Source: Nitrospirota bacterium (GTDB lineage Bacteria > Nitrospirota > Nitrospiria > Nitrospirales > Nitrospiraceae). From it: a stretch of DNA of 18,322 bases. This document shows, piece by piece, positions 1 to 6,200 of the stretch. The notes beneath the pieces are model-generated. The model did no database searches and was not told where the DNA came from. It was given only the letters and a program-made list of their open reading frames with translations. Each line of letters begins with the position of its first letter. The stretch's first letter is position 1. A program made the position numbers and the translations under genes. The stretch lies in assembly GCA_016235225.1 (NCBI GenBank), contig JACRLS010000229.1:1-18322 (forward strand), read 5' to 3'.

Positions 1-78
1 GGCATCGTTTCGGAACATCTCCACACACTCACGGTAGGTCCGCGGGTAGTCTCGCCCTGCCACCAAGTCTTCGGCCAT
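1..78 (-). CDS. IS1595-family transposase, N-terminal fragment (runs off left edge)
   Basis: Only the first 26 codons are inside the window, reading leftward from an ATG at 78. The peptide begins MAEDLVAGRDYPRTYRE and continues towards MFRNDA. This resembles the start of IS1595-family (DDE-type) transposases, where a short acidic leader and a 'Y-P-x-T-x-x-E' stretch precede a zinc-finger region; the zinc finger and catalytic residues would lie outside the window. A purine-rich ribosome site (GGGGAGGAGGG) sits just upstream at about 81-91. The family call is from memory of the N-terminal pattern on very little sequence, so whether the element is intact cannot be judged. Confidence 0.55.
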   Translation of the reverse strand, partial: MAEDLVAGRDYPRTYRECVEMFRNDA

Positions 79-116
79 CGCCCTCCTCCCCAGGGTCCGG
101 GCGACAATGTAGCACA
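1..116 (-). mobile_element. Left end of an IS1595-like insertion sequence (partial, boundary tentative)
   Basis: The transposase start at 78 implies that an IS end lies shortly upstream of it. On the minus strand the string TGTGCTACATTGTCGCCCGG begins at 116, about 38 nt before the start codon. That is a plausible distance for a terminal inverted repeat. The other end is outside the window, so neither the repeat nor a target-site duplication can be confirmed. The boundary is inference. Confidence 0.3.
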
Positions 117-231
117 GGAGGAGCTAACCGACTACCCCCTTCCGGATAATCTCAGGAGCGAGATTACGCCATTAGGAACGATCAATGTCAGAGCAACCAC
201 TCCTTAACGACTCAGGGCTGGAACCCTCCAG

Positions 232-699
232 GTGAAGCTAGTCGGAGTACCAGTGAGTCTGATTTGGACTGTGGTCTTGTCCCTCGGCTCATCGGGGTGC
301 GGCGCAGTGATTGCGCCCTTGTTTGGAGCGGGGGCCGAAACCGCCTCCTCGACCGGGGTCACCTACACGCTCGACAATATCGCGTACAGGACCTTCGTTC
401 TCCCTTCGCAGCCCGTCGAGCAAGAGACCTTGGCCACGCTCGACATGATGGGCTTTCCTGTCTCATGGACGCAAGAGACCGCTGAAGGGCTCACGATTCA
501 TGCCAAAGGTGGCAGCCCGACGCATGACATGTCCATAGAAATCGAGCTGCAACGGCTCAGTGTCAAGACGACCCGCATGCGTGTGACGATCAAACGTGGA
601 TTGTGGGCCCGGGACTCAGCAACGGCTACCGAAATTATTCTTCAAACGGGGAAAAGGCTTGAAGGCAGGACGACAGGCAAGACTACACCGGAGAGCTAG
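232..699 (+). CDS. DUF3568-like exported lipoprotein
   Basis: 155 aa, starting at a GTG. No other in-frame start precedes the signal sequence, because an in-frame TAA lies at 205. The N-terminus is a lipoprotein signal: a Lys, a hydrophobic stretch, then a lipobox-like SSGC with the lipidated Cys at residue 23. The mature part has alternating strands ('TLATLDMMGFPVSW', 'MRVTIKRGLWARDSATATEII') resembling the small DUF3568-type lipoproteins common in Nitrospirota and Deltaproteobacteria, which have no established function. It is expected to be membrane-anchored facing the periplasm. The SD is weak (CTCCAGG). It lies next to an IS end on the left and faces a frameshifted lipoprotein gene on the right. 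Confidence 0.7.
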   Translation: MKLVGVPVSLIWTVVLSLGSSGCGAVIAPLFGAGAETASSTGVTYTLDNIAYRTFVLPSQPVEQETLATLDMMGFPVSWTQETAEGLTIHAKGGSPTHDMSIEIELQRLSVKTTRMRVTIKRGLWARDSATATEIILQTGKRLEGRTTGKTTPES

Positions 700-720
700 G
701 CAGCCCTTATTACAAGAATT

Positions 721-751
721 GATCGAGAACGGCATGCCCTTGCTATCGATC
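721..751. repeat. Short inverted repeat between convergent genes
   Basis: GATCGA at 721-726 pairs with TCGATC at 746-751 across a 19-nt spacer. It sits between the convergent stops at 699 and 779. There is no T-tract on either side, so it is not a convincing intrinsic terminator. It may be chance. Confidence 0.25.
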
Positions 752-778
752 AAGCTAGGGGAGAAGAAACAGCCTGTA

Positions 779-1203
779 TCACTTGTCATCCACAACATGA
801 ATCTCGGCCTTGTGGTTTAATACGACACTCGGATTGTCGGCGAGCACCACACGGTAGGTGTACGCACCCGGTTTGGAAAAACAGAGGCTGGCGGTTCCCT
901 CCGGTGGTATTGTCGCTGAGTTTCTTGGAAACCAGAACCAAGAAAACCCGCTTTCGCACGATACCTGGTCTCGCCCATTTTCATCAGGATGAGCATGACA
1001 GGCGACGAGAGCCGATTAGTCCATCTGATCTCTTTGTTCATCCTCGCACGCAGAACTTCCTGTGACACCCCGTCCTCAATGAGTATGAGATAGGTGGGCT
1101 TGGCGTTGTTGGATGGCGAAAGAGTCGCGCAGCCTCCCAGAATCAAGAAGGTAGCTACAATCGTTGTTTTTATAAGTCGATCCAAGTTTGCGAGAGATTG
1201 CAT
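779..1203 (-). pseudogene. Cupredoxin-like lipoprotein, broken by a 1-nt frameshift
   Basis: Starts at ATG 1203; a TTG one codon upstream is less likely. GGGGGAT lies upstream as a possible SD. The N-terminus is a clear lipoprotein signal ending ILGGC, with lipid Cys at residue 25. The first frame reads 'KEIRWTNRLSSPVMLILMK' and then turns into non-conserved, Arg-rich sequence. Around 955-963 a second frame takes over, giving CESGFSWFW, then IPPEGTASL and CFSKPGAYTYRVVLAD, and ending at a stop at 779-781. The joined product would be about 141 aa with a beta-sandwich 'G-x-Y-x-Y-x-V' ending typical of cupredoxin-like lipoproteins. One missing base restores the frame. Either the gene is decayed or the base is a sequencing error. 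If uncorrected, the first frame stops at 817. Confidence 0.7.
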
Positions 1204-1509
1204 CAAAGATATCCCCCATCGGGCTCGTTGTTCAGCGACGCCTTCTGTTCAGAAGAGTAAATGAGGCGGTCTAGGAATGGAACTCGTAACGCTACGAGAT
1301 TTCGAATAAAAACTTACGTGGTCTGGAGGGAGACCTTCGTGACTTGCCGATACAGCCTTTGAAACCAATGGTGGGTGTGGTCCCTGCGGCCACAACGAGA
1401 CCCTGCCTGATGGGATGGATGAGGGTGCCAGTGCGCGACCTATCACGATGGCGCGCCGCCTGAGCCGTGACCTTAAAGTCGCTGTTTGGGGTGGCGTACA
1501 GGAGGAGCG
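1204..1509. other. 306-nt intergenic region between divergent small genes
   Basis: No credible gene was seen here; the open frames crossing it lack family features and start signals. It contains a perfect 6-bp inverted repeat CTCGTA-acgc-TACGAG at 1283-1298, followed by an A-rich patch (AATAAAAAC). It must carry the promoters of the two divergent genes, but I found no near-consensus -35/-10 pair on either strand. Confidence 0.4.
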
Positions 1510-1836
1510 ATGGAGCAAACCTATCAACGGATGACATGGGTCATGCTGGTCTGCCTCATGGTTCAGTTACTGAGCCTGACGTCCGGTCTCGCCTCACAAG
1601 CGACACCGCGTGTCGTACGAGGAGAGGTTGTGGCCATCAACGTTCAGGCATCCCCCAATGTCATCGTGGTACGGGTCATGATGCCCAACAAGGAAGACCC
1701 ACTTATCGTGGGTGCCACCGTCCCCCCAGGAGCTGACGTGACCCGCCGGAAACGGAGGGTCTTATTGGGAGACATCACCGCGCGCATTTTGTGCTGTGGT
1801 AGAGCTAGGTCAAGACTGCAGGGAGACGACTGCTAG
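1510..1836 (+). CDS. Small exported protein of unknown function, C-terminus possibly frameshifted
   Basis: The start is ATG 1510, placed by a strong SD (AGGAGGAGCG) immediately upstream; a further-upstream ATG at 1486 has no SD. The product is 108 aa: a signal peptide (hydrophobic about residues 8-28, ending near GLASQA) and then a short beta-rich domain ('RGEVVAINVQASPNVIVVRV', 'LIVGATVPPGADVTRRKRRV'). Similar small exported proteins occur in Nitrospirota, but I know no function. After about residue 92 (DITA) the sequence becomes Cys/Arg-rich and unlike the rest. The +1 frame there reads VELGQDCRETTARTRARG, which looks more like a normal domain end, so a late frameshift is possible but not proven. 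Confidence 0.55.
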   Translation: MEQTYQRMTWVMLVCLMVQLLSLTSGLASQATPRVVRGEVVAINVQASPNVIVVRVMMPNKEDPLIVGATVPPGADVTRRKRRVLLGDITARILCCGRARSRLQGDDC

Positions 1837-1914
1837 GACGCGCGCGCGTGGCGTGGTGGTCTTGAGGGGACATACGATGAGACTAGCGTAGTGTCACAGA
1901 GAAACATTTACGAT

Positions 1915-1948
1915 CCGTTCATGGTGAGCCTGGTCGAACCACGAACGG
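1915..1948. repeat. REP-like palindrome
   Basis: CCGTTCATGGT at 1915-1925 can pair with ACCACGAACGG at 1938-1948: an 11-position stem with one G-T type mismatch around a GAGCCTGGTCGA loop. This matches the form of the dispersed CCGTTCGTGGTGAGC...GAACGG palindromes found in intergenic regions of many bacteria. It has no T-tract, so it is not a standard terminator. Confidence 0.55.
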
Positions 1949-1967
1949 AACTCATTGAATTGTCTCA

Positions 1968-1992
1968 CCCTTCGACAAGCTGGGCGAACGGG
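1968..1992. repeat. Second REP-like palindrome (CCCTTCG...CGAACGGG)
   Basis: CCCTTCGACAAGC at 1968 and CGAACGGG ending at 1992 form an imperfect inverted repeat only 20 nt after the preceding palindrome. It resembles the widely seen 'CCCTTCGACAAGCTCAGGGCGAACGG' dispersed repeat with two bases lost. The two together look like a REP pair (BIME-like arrangement) in the leader of the next gene. Confidence 0.45.
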
Positions 1993-2054
1993 ATATGTCA
2001 AGACGCGTTGGGGACACTACACTAGGTAGAGGTGAGATACAGGAGGGGATGGAG

Positions 2055-2996
2055 ATGAGAAGAGCAGGCCAATTCACATGGTTGCCTGTCCTTGGGCTCT
2101 GGTTGGGAATCGTCGTAGCCGCGCCGCTGTGGGCATATGAAGAGATCGCGGTGTCGGATGGAGGGAGTCTGGTCGGAACGGTCGTCTTGGACGGCAAAGT
2201 GCCGAACCCCAAAGGCTACAACCTGACGACCCTTCCCGATGCGATCTATTGCGGGCGATTGTCTGATGGCCAGGGGTGGCGGCTCCTCCAACCGTTTAAT
2301 GTTGGTGACGGCGGAGCTTTTCGCGAGGTCGTCGTGTATCTCGAATCAGTTCACCGGGGGAAGCCGTTCTCGCCATTCAGCCCTTCACGCGTGGAAGCCA
2401 GAGATTGCCGGTTTCTGCCGTTCGCCAATCTTGTCAGGGATCAGCACGACGTGCTCGTCGTCAACACCGATCCCGCCATGCACGATATTCAAGCCTATGA
2501 GACCTCGCACCTCGGACCCCGCGTCCTCTTTAACGTGCCGCTGCCGATCAGTCCCAAGTATCCGCATGAGGCCGGACTCAGCGCGCACTTCCACAAGCAT
2601 TTCGAGGGAGCGCCCGTGACGGCGACGGTCAAGATGACCAAAGGTCGCCATGTCTTCACGATGCAATGCGGCTTCCACGCCTACATGGAGAGTTGGGCGA
2701 TCATCCAGGATCATCCGTACTATGCGATCACAGACACACATGGCCATTTCGAACTGACGGATATTCCCCCGGGGACCTATACCGTGAAGATTTGGCACCC
2801 CTATGTTCGCGAGGAAATCGAGCGGACGGTCACGATTGAACCGAAGAAGGAAGCCACAGTGGACCTCAGAGTGATTGCACCAACCGGCAGGCTCTACGCG
2901 AACCAGATGGTTGAGAATCCCTACATTCGCTACACCATCACCGAGGACGTGCAGAGCCAAATTGTCCCAACTTTGGAGAAGCAACGCTACCGATGA
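2055..2996 (+). CDS. Exported cupredoxin-like / carboxypeptidase-regulatory-domain protein
   Basis: 313 aa. The start at ATG 2055 is set by AGGAGGGG at 2041-2048, giving an 8-nt spacing; ATG 2049 abuts the SD. Signal peptide residues 1-27, cleavage after PLWA. Residues about 35-215 form a plastocyanin-like region with a possible copper site: His143 (AMHDI), then Cys205, His208 and Met211 in MQCGFHAYM, preceded by a His-rich patch SAHFHKHF (177-183). Residues about 223-273 are a carboxypeptidase-regulatory-like beta-sandwich (GHFELTDIPPGTYTVKIWHP). Such fusions are known as periplasmic putative electron-transfer or copper proteins, often near methylotrophy or nitrifier redox genes. The substrate is unknown. 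It is monocistronic and ends at the bidirectional terminator after 3100. Copper binding is inferred from ligand order only. Confidence 0.75.
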   Translation: MRRAGQFTWLPVLGLWLGIVVAAPLWAYEEIAVSDGGSLVGTVVLDGKVPNPKGYNLTTLPDAIYCGRLSDGQGWRLLQPFNVGDGGAFREVVVYLESVHRGKPFSPFSPSRVEARDCRFLPFANLVRDQHDVLVVNTDPAMHDIQAYETSHLGPRVLFNVPLPISPKYPHEAGLSAHFHKHFEGAPVTATVKMTKGRHVFTMQCGFHAYMESWAIIQDHPYYAITDTHGHFELTDIPPGTYTVKIWHPYVREEIERTVTIEPKKEATVDLRVIAPTGRLYANQMVENPYIRYTITEDVQSQIVPTLEKQRYR

Positions 2997-3104
2997 TCCT
3001 CTAAGAACTTCTTGGAATTTTTCCGGATCCAGCACGCAAGCTCCGATGGTTTTCAAGCAACCCCCCTGAGATGGAGCTTGGGCTTTCTGCGAAGGCGGGG
3101 GAAT

Positions 3105-3140
3105 AAAAAAGGGCGGCGCCTTTTCGAGCGCCGCCCTTTT
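3105..3140. terminator. Bidirectional intrinsic terminator
   Basis: AAAAAA then GGGCGGCGC (3111-3119), an 8-nt loop, GCGCCGCCC (3128-3136) and TTTT. It is a perfect 9-bp GC stem flanked by A and T tracts, and it lies between convergent genes. It can end both the copper-protein transcript (+) and the two-gene unit (-). Confidence 0.9.
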
Positions 3141-3165
3141 CAGAGCGAGTCTTCTCGCCTCTTAC

Positions 3166-3831
3166 TTAGTGTCCGCCGCCATGCCCTTCGTTGTAACCGG
3201 CGGTCCAGGGGATCAAGCCGGCGACAGCCTTTCCACCAGGGATATAGACATCGTACTGCATGTACGGCTCTGCCTTACCTGCATGGTTTAGATGCTGTTT
3301 GGCCTTGTAGCAATCGCCGTGGCTCTCATCTGAGGTCGCGCAGGCAGATTGCCTCAACGCCATGATCCCACGCGGTTTCCCAGGCTCACCGACAATTTCT
3401 GTCAGCTTCTTGACCGAGCCGATCTCGCGGTGGTTCTGCTCCGTCTCCACCGCTGTGAACTCGACCAGCGTGGTCGGGGAAGCCGGAGGCACTTCCTTAG
3501 CCGCGGCCGGACCCGGATGCGGACGCGCCATGGACTTCAACTGCTCGAACACGGCCTTATCCTTCGCATAGAATTTCAGATTCTTACCCGGATGGATTTT
3601 CTGCCAGAAGTAGCCGGTCTCCGCATTACCGCCGAAGACGGCGATGTTGATCCAGACGGCTTCATCGTACGGATCCACGATGATGACACGCCCCTGGAGC
3701 GTGGTGGGCTTGCTCATATCCCCCCACTCAAACCGCTCCTGAAACGCCTCGATGGCAAAGGCGGTCGTACTGACCATCACGACCAAGGCCACCGCGGCGA
3801 CGAACGCCCAGCCTTTCATATGAAGTCTCAT
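3166..3831 (-). CDS. Exported protein of unknown function, His/Gly C-terminus (second gene of paralogue pair)
   Basis: 221 aa, starting at ATG 3831 behind GGAGGG; ATG 3819 is an in-frame alternative without an SD. Signal peptide residues 1-27 (TTAFA). I recognise no family. Residues 44-66 (TLQGRVIIVDPYDEAVWINI) and 87-101 (FYAKDKAVFEQLKSM) parallel TLKGRVW... and VRLQVKDKALMDRIIKA in the gene upstream, so the two are probably diverged tandem paralogues. The core is followed by a Pro/Ala linker (102-121), a strand pair, a possible disulfide pair Cys164/Cys174 around a His, and a C-terminus ending GHGGGH that could bind metal. No CXXCH haem motif is present. It is the distal gene of a two-gene unit ending at the 3105-3140 terminator. 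Confidence 0.7.
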   Translation of the reverse strand: MRLHMKGWAFVAAVALVVMVSTTAFAIEAFQERFEWGDMSKPTTLQGRVIIVDPYDEAVWINIAVFGGNAETGYFWQKIHPGKNLKFYAKDKAVFEQLKSMARPHPGPAAAKEVPPASPTTLVEFTAVETEQNHREIGSVKKLTEIVGEPGKPRGIMALRQSACATSDESHGDCYKAKQHLNHAGKAEPYMQYDVYIPGGKAVAGLIPWTAGYNEGHGGGH

Positions 3832-3898
3832 TGCTCGAACCCTCCTTCGACCAGATGAATGAGTCGTCAATGAATAATGGCCGACTAACAGCGCGGCC

Positions 3899-4417
3899 TC
3901 AGTCCTTGCTGAGAACCTTGAAATCGGTGATAGTCCGTCCATTCAACGTTACTTCCAGGGCCACGAGGTCCTGGGACGCCTTGATGATCCGGTCCATCAA
4001 CGCCTTGTCCTTTACCTGTAGACGCACGGTGGTGGCAGCATGATACCAACCGGCGTAGGGGTTGTTCTTCTCAGTCCCGCCGGTGAAGCCCCAGGCGCAG
4101 CACACGAACAAGGGATCAGGCGGACGGACATCCATATCGGACGACGCGCGGCCGTTCGGGGCGCCTGAGGCCGGCTCGCCGGTGTTCCAGTACTGGATCC
4201 CGAAGAGAATTTCGCTCTCCGGATTGTCGGCCCACTGCGACCAGACGCGACCCTTGAGGGTCTTGACGACCTCGCCCTTCATCGCCGCACCGCCGACGAT
4301 CTTGCTCATCGCGCCAGCGGCGGCGCCCGGCGCATCAGCCGCGGCGACAAAGTCCGCCGACACCAGACCGACTGCAAACAGGACTGCGACTGCCGTTATG
4401 ATGACTGCTCTGCTCAT
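3899..4417 (-). CDS. Exported protein of unknown function (first gene of paralogue pair)
   Basis: 172 aa. ATG 4417 is chosen because AAGGAGGTG sits about 8 nt upstream; the GTG three codons earlier overlaps that SD. Signal peptide residues 1 to about 29 (VAAA/DAP). Mature motifs: TLKGRVWSQWADNPESEILF (53-72), an insert with an adjacent CysCys pair (LFVCCAWG, 104-111), VRLQVKDKALMDRIIKA (131-147) and a C-terminal strand pair (LEVTLNGRTITDFKVL). The GRV...KDKA...strand layout is shared with the downstream gene, 67 nt away. No known domain is recognised and there is no haem motif. It is the first gene after a strong promoter at 4602-4630. The periplasmic location is predicted from the signal peptide. 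The family appears uncharacterised. Confidence 0.7.
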   Translation of the reverse strand: MSRAVIITAVAVLFAVGLVSADFVAAADAPGAAAGAMSKIVGGAAMKGEVVKTLKGRVWSQWADNPESEILFGIQYWNTGEPASGAPNGRASSDMDVRPPDPLFVCCAWGFTGGTEKNNPYAGWYHAATTVRLQVKDKALMDRIIKASQDLVALEVTLNGRTITDFKVLSKD

Positions 4418-4432
4418 TCCCCGCACCTCCTT

Positions 4433-4471
4433 CTATAAGAATCGACCAACTCTATCAGTGCTGATGAACAT
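4433..4471 (-). other. Possible 12-codon leader ORF ahead of the paralogue pair
   Basis: ATG 4471 encodes MFISTDRVGRFL and stops (TAG) immediately before the AAGGAGG of the gene starting at 4417. GTGGAG lies right next to its ATG, so its own initiation signal is poor. A leader peptide ending at the SD could couple translation, but this may be coincidence. Confidence 0.2.
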
Positions 4472-4601
4472 CTCCACGATCTTCTCTTCAACGAACCGAT
4501 CAGAGGGTACTGTCACAACCGACCGTGCCCTGCCACCCCCTTTCTCGTTTCGCCGAAGCCATTCGCGATCAAGAGACAAGAAGGGAAAAAAACAGGGGCT
4601 C

Positions 4602-4630
4602 ATCGTACTGAAACAGTAAAAGCATGTCAA
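4602..4630 (-). promoter_or_regulatory. Sigma70-type promoter of the two-gene exported-protein unit
   Basis: On the minus strand, TTGACA (4630-4625), a 17-nt spacer and TACGAT (4607-4602): a perfect -35, optimal spacing and a 4/6 -10. The start site would be near 4595, giving a leader of about 178 nt before ATG 4417. The leader opens with a run of seven T. The element lies in the gap after the M16 peptidase gene, so the unit has its own promoter. Confidence 0.75.
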
Positions 4631-4707
4631 GGGATTATTTCCCCCAACGGGACTCGCCCAAGAGAAACGCTTTCTTTTCTTTTTCAACGAGTTAGCGCGA
4701 GATGTTC

Positions 4708-5979
4708 TTAGCCGGCGAAGGCGGGCTCGACGAAGGCTCTGGTGACAGGTCCGAGCGCCGAGAGGGAGAAACAGTCTGAGGCGAGACATTCACCGGCGAC
4801 ACGATGGACGTGCTCATCCGTGACCCGATCGATGCCGGCCAAAACTTCGTTCAAGGAGGTCTGGCGTCCCTCAAAGAGAATGTCCCGCGCCAGCTTGCTC
4901 ATGCGGCTCGTGGTGCTCTCCAGCGACAGCATGAGACTGCCCTTCATCTGGTTCTTGGCATTCGTGACATCCTGCTTCGGCACATGTTTGCGGAGTAGCC
5001 CTAGTTCTCGTCGCACCAATTCGACGACTCGCGCGGCTTCCGCAGGCCGCGTGGCGGCATACACGGTCCAGGTGCCGGAATCCGAAAAGGGCGCGAGGTA
5101 GGAGTAGATGGAATAGGCCAAGGCTCGCTTTTCGCGAATCTTCAGAAACAGCCGGGAACTCACGCTGCCGCCCAAGACGCAGTTGAGCGTGTGCGCGGCG
5201 TAGCGGTCCTTGTGCCCTACGGGCAGCCCCTGAAACCCGATCGACAGATGCACCTGCTCGAGCCGCTTCCGGGACACCTGCAAACCGCCAAAGACACGAG
5301 CCGGCCATCGGTTCCGCGGCGTGGACGGGCCGGTTGCGGTGAATCGTCCGAAGGCCCGGCCGAGCGATCGAAGCAACTCCTTCTGGACCATTCGGCCCGC
5401 GACGGCGATGACCGTCTCCCCAGGCTGATAGTAGGCCTGACGATATTTCTGGAGCCGGCTTCGGGTCAGGGAGTGAATCGTGTCGGGCTTGCCCAGGATC
5501 GGGCGGCCCAAGGGGTGTCGCCCCAGCATCTGCTCGGTGTGCCACTCCTGGACGAAATCCTCGGGATCGTCGCGGACCATGCGGATCTCTTCGAGGATGA
5601 CCTGCTTTTCTTTCTCGATTTCCTTGGCGTCCAGACGGGAGTGGTGAAAGAGGTCGGCCAGCAAATCGATCGCGGGGTCGATGTGCTGGTCGAGGACTTT
5701 TGCGTAGAAGGTCGTGGTTTCGCGGGTGGTGAAGGCGTTCAGCTCGCCGCCCAGCGCATCGACCTCGCGGGAGATCTGGGCGGCTGAACGCCTGCGGGTT
5801 CCTTTGAAGAGCATATGCTCCAGGAAGTGAGAATAGCCCTCCTCCCCTTCTCGCTCGTCCCGGGAGCCCACGTTCACCCAGATGCCGATGGCCACCGATT
5901 TCACAGCCGCCATGGGTTCCAGGACGACGCGGACTCCGTTGTCGAGCACCTCCTGATGCGTCACGTGGTTAGCCCCCAT
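4708..5979 (-). CDS. M16-family zinc peptidase (processing-peptidase-like, YmxG/MlpA type)
   Basis: 423 aa, the usual length for bacterial MPP-like M16B proteins. The inverted zinc motif HFLEH gives H51, E54 and H55, and the third ligand is E131 in VILEEIRM, about 76 residues on. The C-terminal half carries the second M16 domain (GGSVSSRLFLKIREKRALAY...SDSGTWTVYAATRP). The protein starts MGANHVTHQEVLDNGVRVV; ATG 5979 has only a weak SD (GAAGG), and a GTG six codons in is an alternative. It has no signal peptide, so it is probably cytosolic. It is the last gene of the rpsO-pnp operon, as in Bacillus where the ymxG/mlpA gene follows pnp. The substrate is unknown. Confidence 0.9.
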   Translation of the reverse strand: MGANHVTHQEVLDNGVRVVLEPMAAVKSVAIGIWVNVGSRDEREGEEGYSHFLEHMLFKGTRRRSAAQISREVDALGGELNAFTTRETTTFYAKVLDQHIDPAIDLLADLFHHSRLDAKEIEKEKQVILEEIRMVRDDPEDFVQEWHTEQMLGRHPLGRPILGKPDTIHSLTRSRLQKYRQAYYQPGETVIAVAGRMVQKELLRSLGRAFGRFTATGPSTPRNRWPARVFGGLQVSRKRLEQVHLSIGFQGLPVGHKDRYAAHTLNCVLGGSVSSRLFLKIREKRALAYSIYSYLAPFSDSGTWTVYAATRPAEAARVVELVRRELGLLRKHVPKQDVTNAKNQMKGSLMLSLESTTSRMSKLARDILFEGRQTSLNEVLAGIDRVTDEHVHRVAGECLASDCFSLSALGPVTRAFVEPAFAG

Positions 5980-6005
5980 CCTTCATGTACACTTCTGCTG
6001 CCTTG

Positions 6006-6032
6006 GCCCATTGCAACCTACGAGCAATGGGC
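6006..6032. repeat. Perfect 9-bp hairpin in pnp-M16 gap
   Basis: GCCCATTGC (6006-6014) and GCAATGGGC (6024-6032) are exact complements around the loop AACCTACGA. There is no T-tract on either strand. It is part of a cluster of related motifs that fills the 221-nt gap between the pnp stop and the peptidase start. Confidence 0.6.
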
Positions 6033-6124
6033 ACCCCGATACGCTGTTGGACGGGCGCACTCGCCGCTCAGTCGGTCAACATACAGTCGGGGACTGGCGC
6101 CCTTCCGGGGACCTGTTGCCGGGG

Positions 6125-6164
6125 GACCCATTGCGTGCCTGTTGCAAAGGGTCGCCCATGCAAC
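6125..6164. repeat. Overlapping inverted repeats related to the 6006 hairpin
   Basis: GACCCaTTGC (6125-6134) pairs with GCAAaGGGTC (6144-6153), leaving one A/A mismatch. Alternatively GTTGCA (6141-6146) pairs with TGCAAC (6159-6164). The two pairings share bases and exclude each other. The CCCATTGC core is the same one used in the 6006-6032 hairpin. Confidence 0.5.
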
Positions 6165-6200
6165 GGGTGTGGCACGAAGGACCGTCATGAAAGATGAGGG

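Noticed and set aside
1249..1537. Minus-strand frames in the 1204-1509 gap
   Set aside because: They have no SD, no signal or domain, are Ser/Pro/Arg-rich, and overlap the start of the well-supported gene at 1510.
2385..3056. 223-codon minus-strand frame antisense to the copper-protein gene
   Set aside because: The plus-strand gene has an SD, a signal peptide and clear domains, and the antisense frame would cross its stop without support.
3166..4417. Possible c-type cytochromes in the paralogue pair
   Set aside because: Both proteins have Cys and His residues, but no CXXCH motif occurs in either.
4433..4789. 118-codon minus-strand frame spanning the M16 gene end and the promoter
   Set aside because: It overlaps the M16 coding end and the promoter region and shows no SD or domain. 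Only its last 12 codons are noted, as a possible leader ORF.
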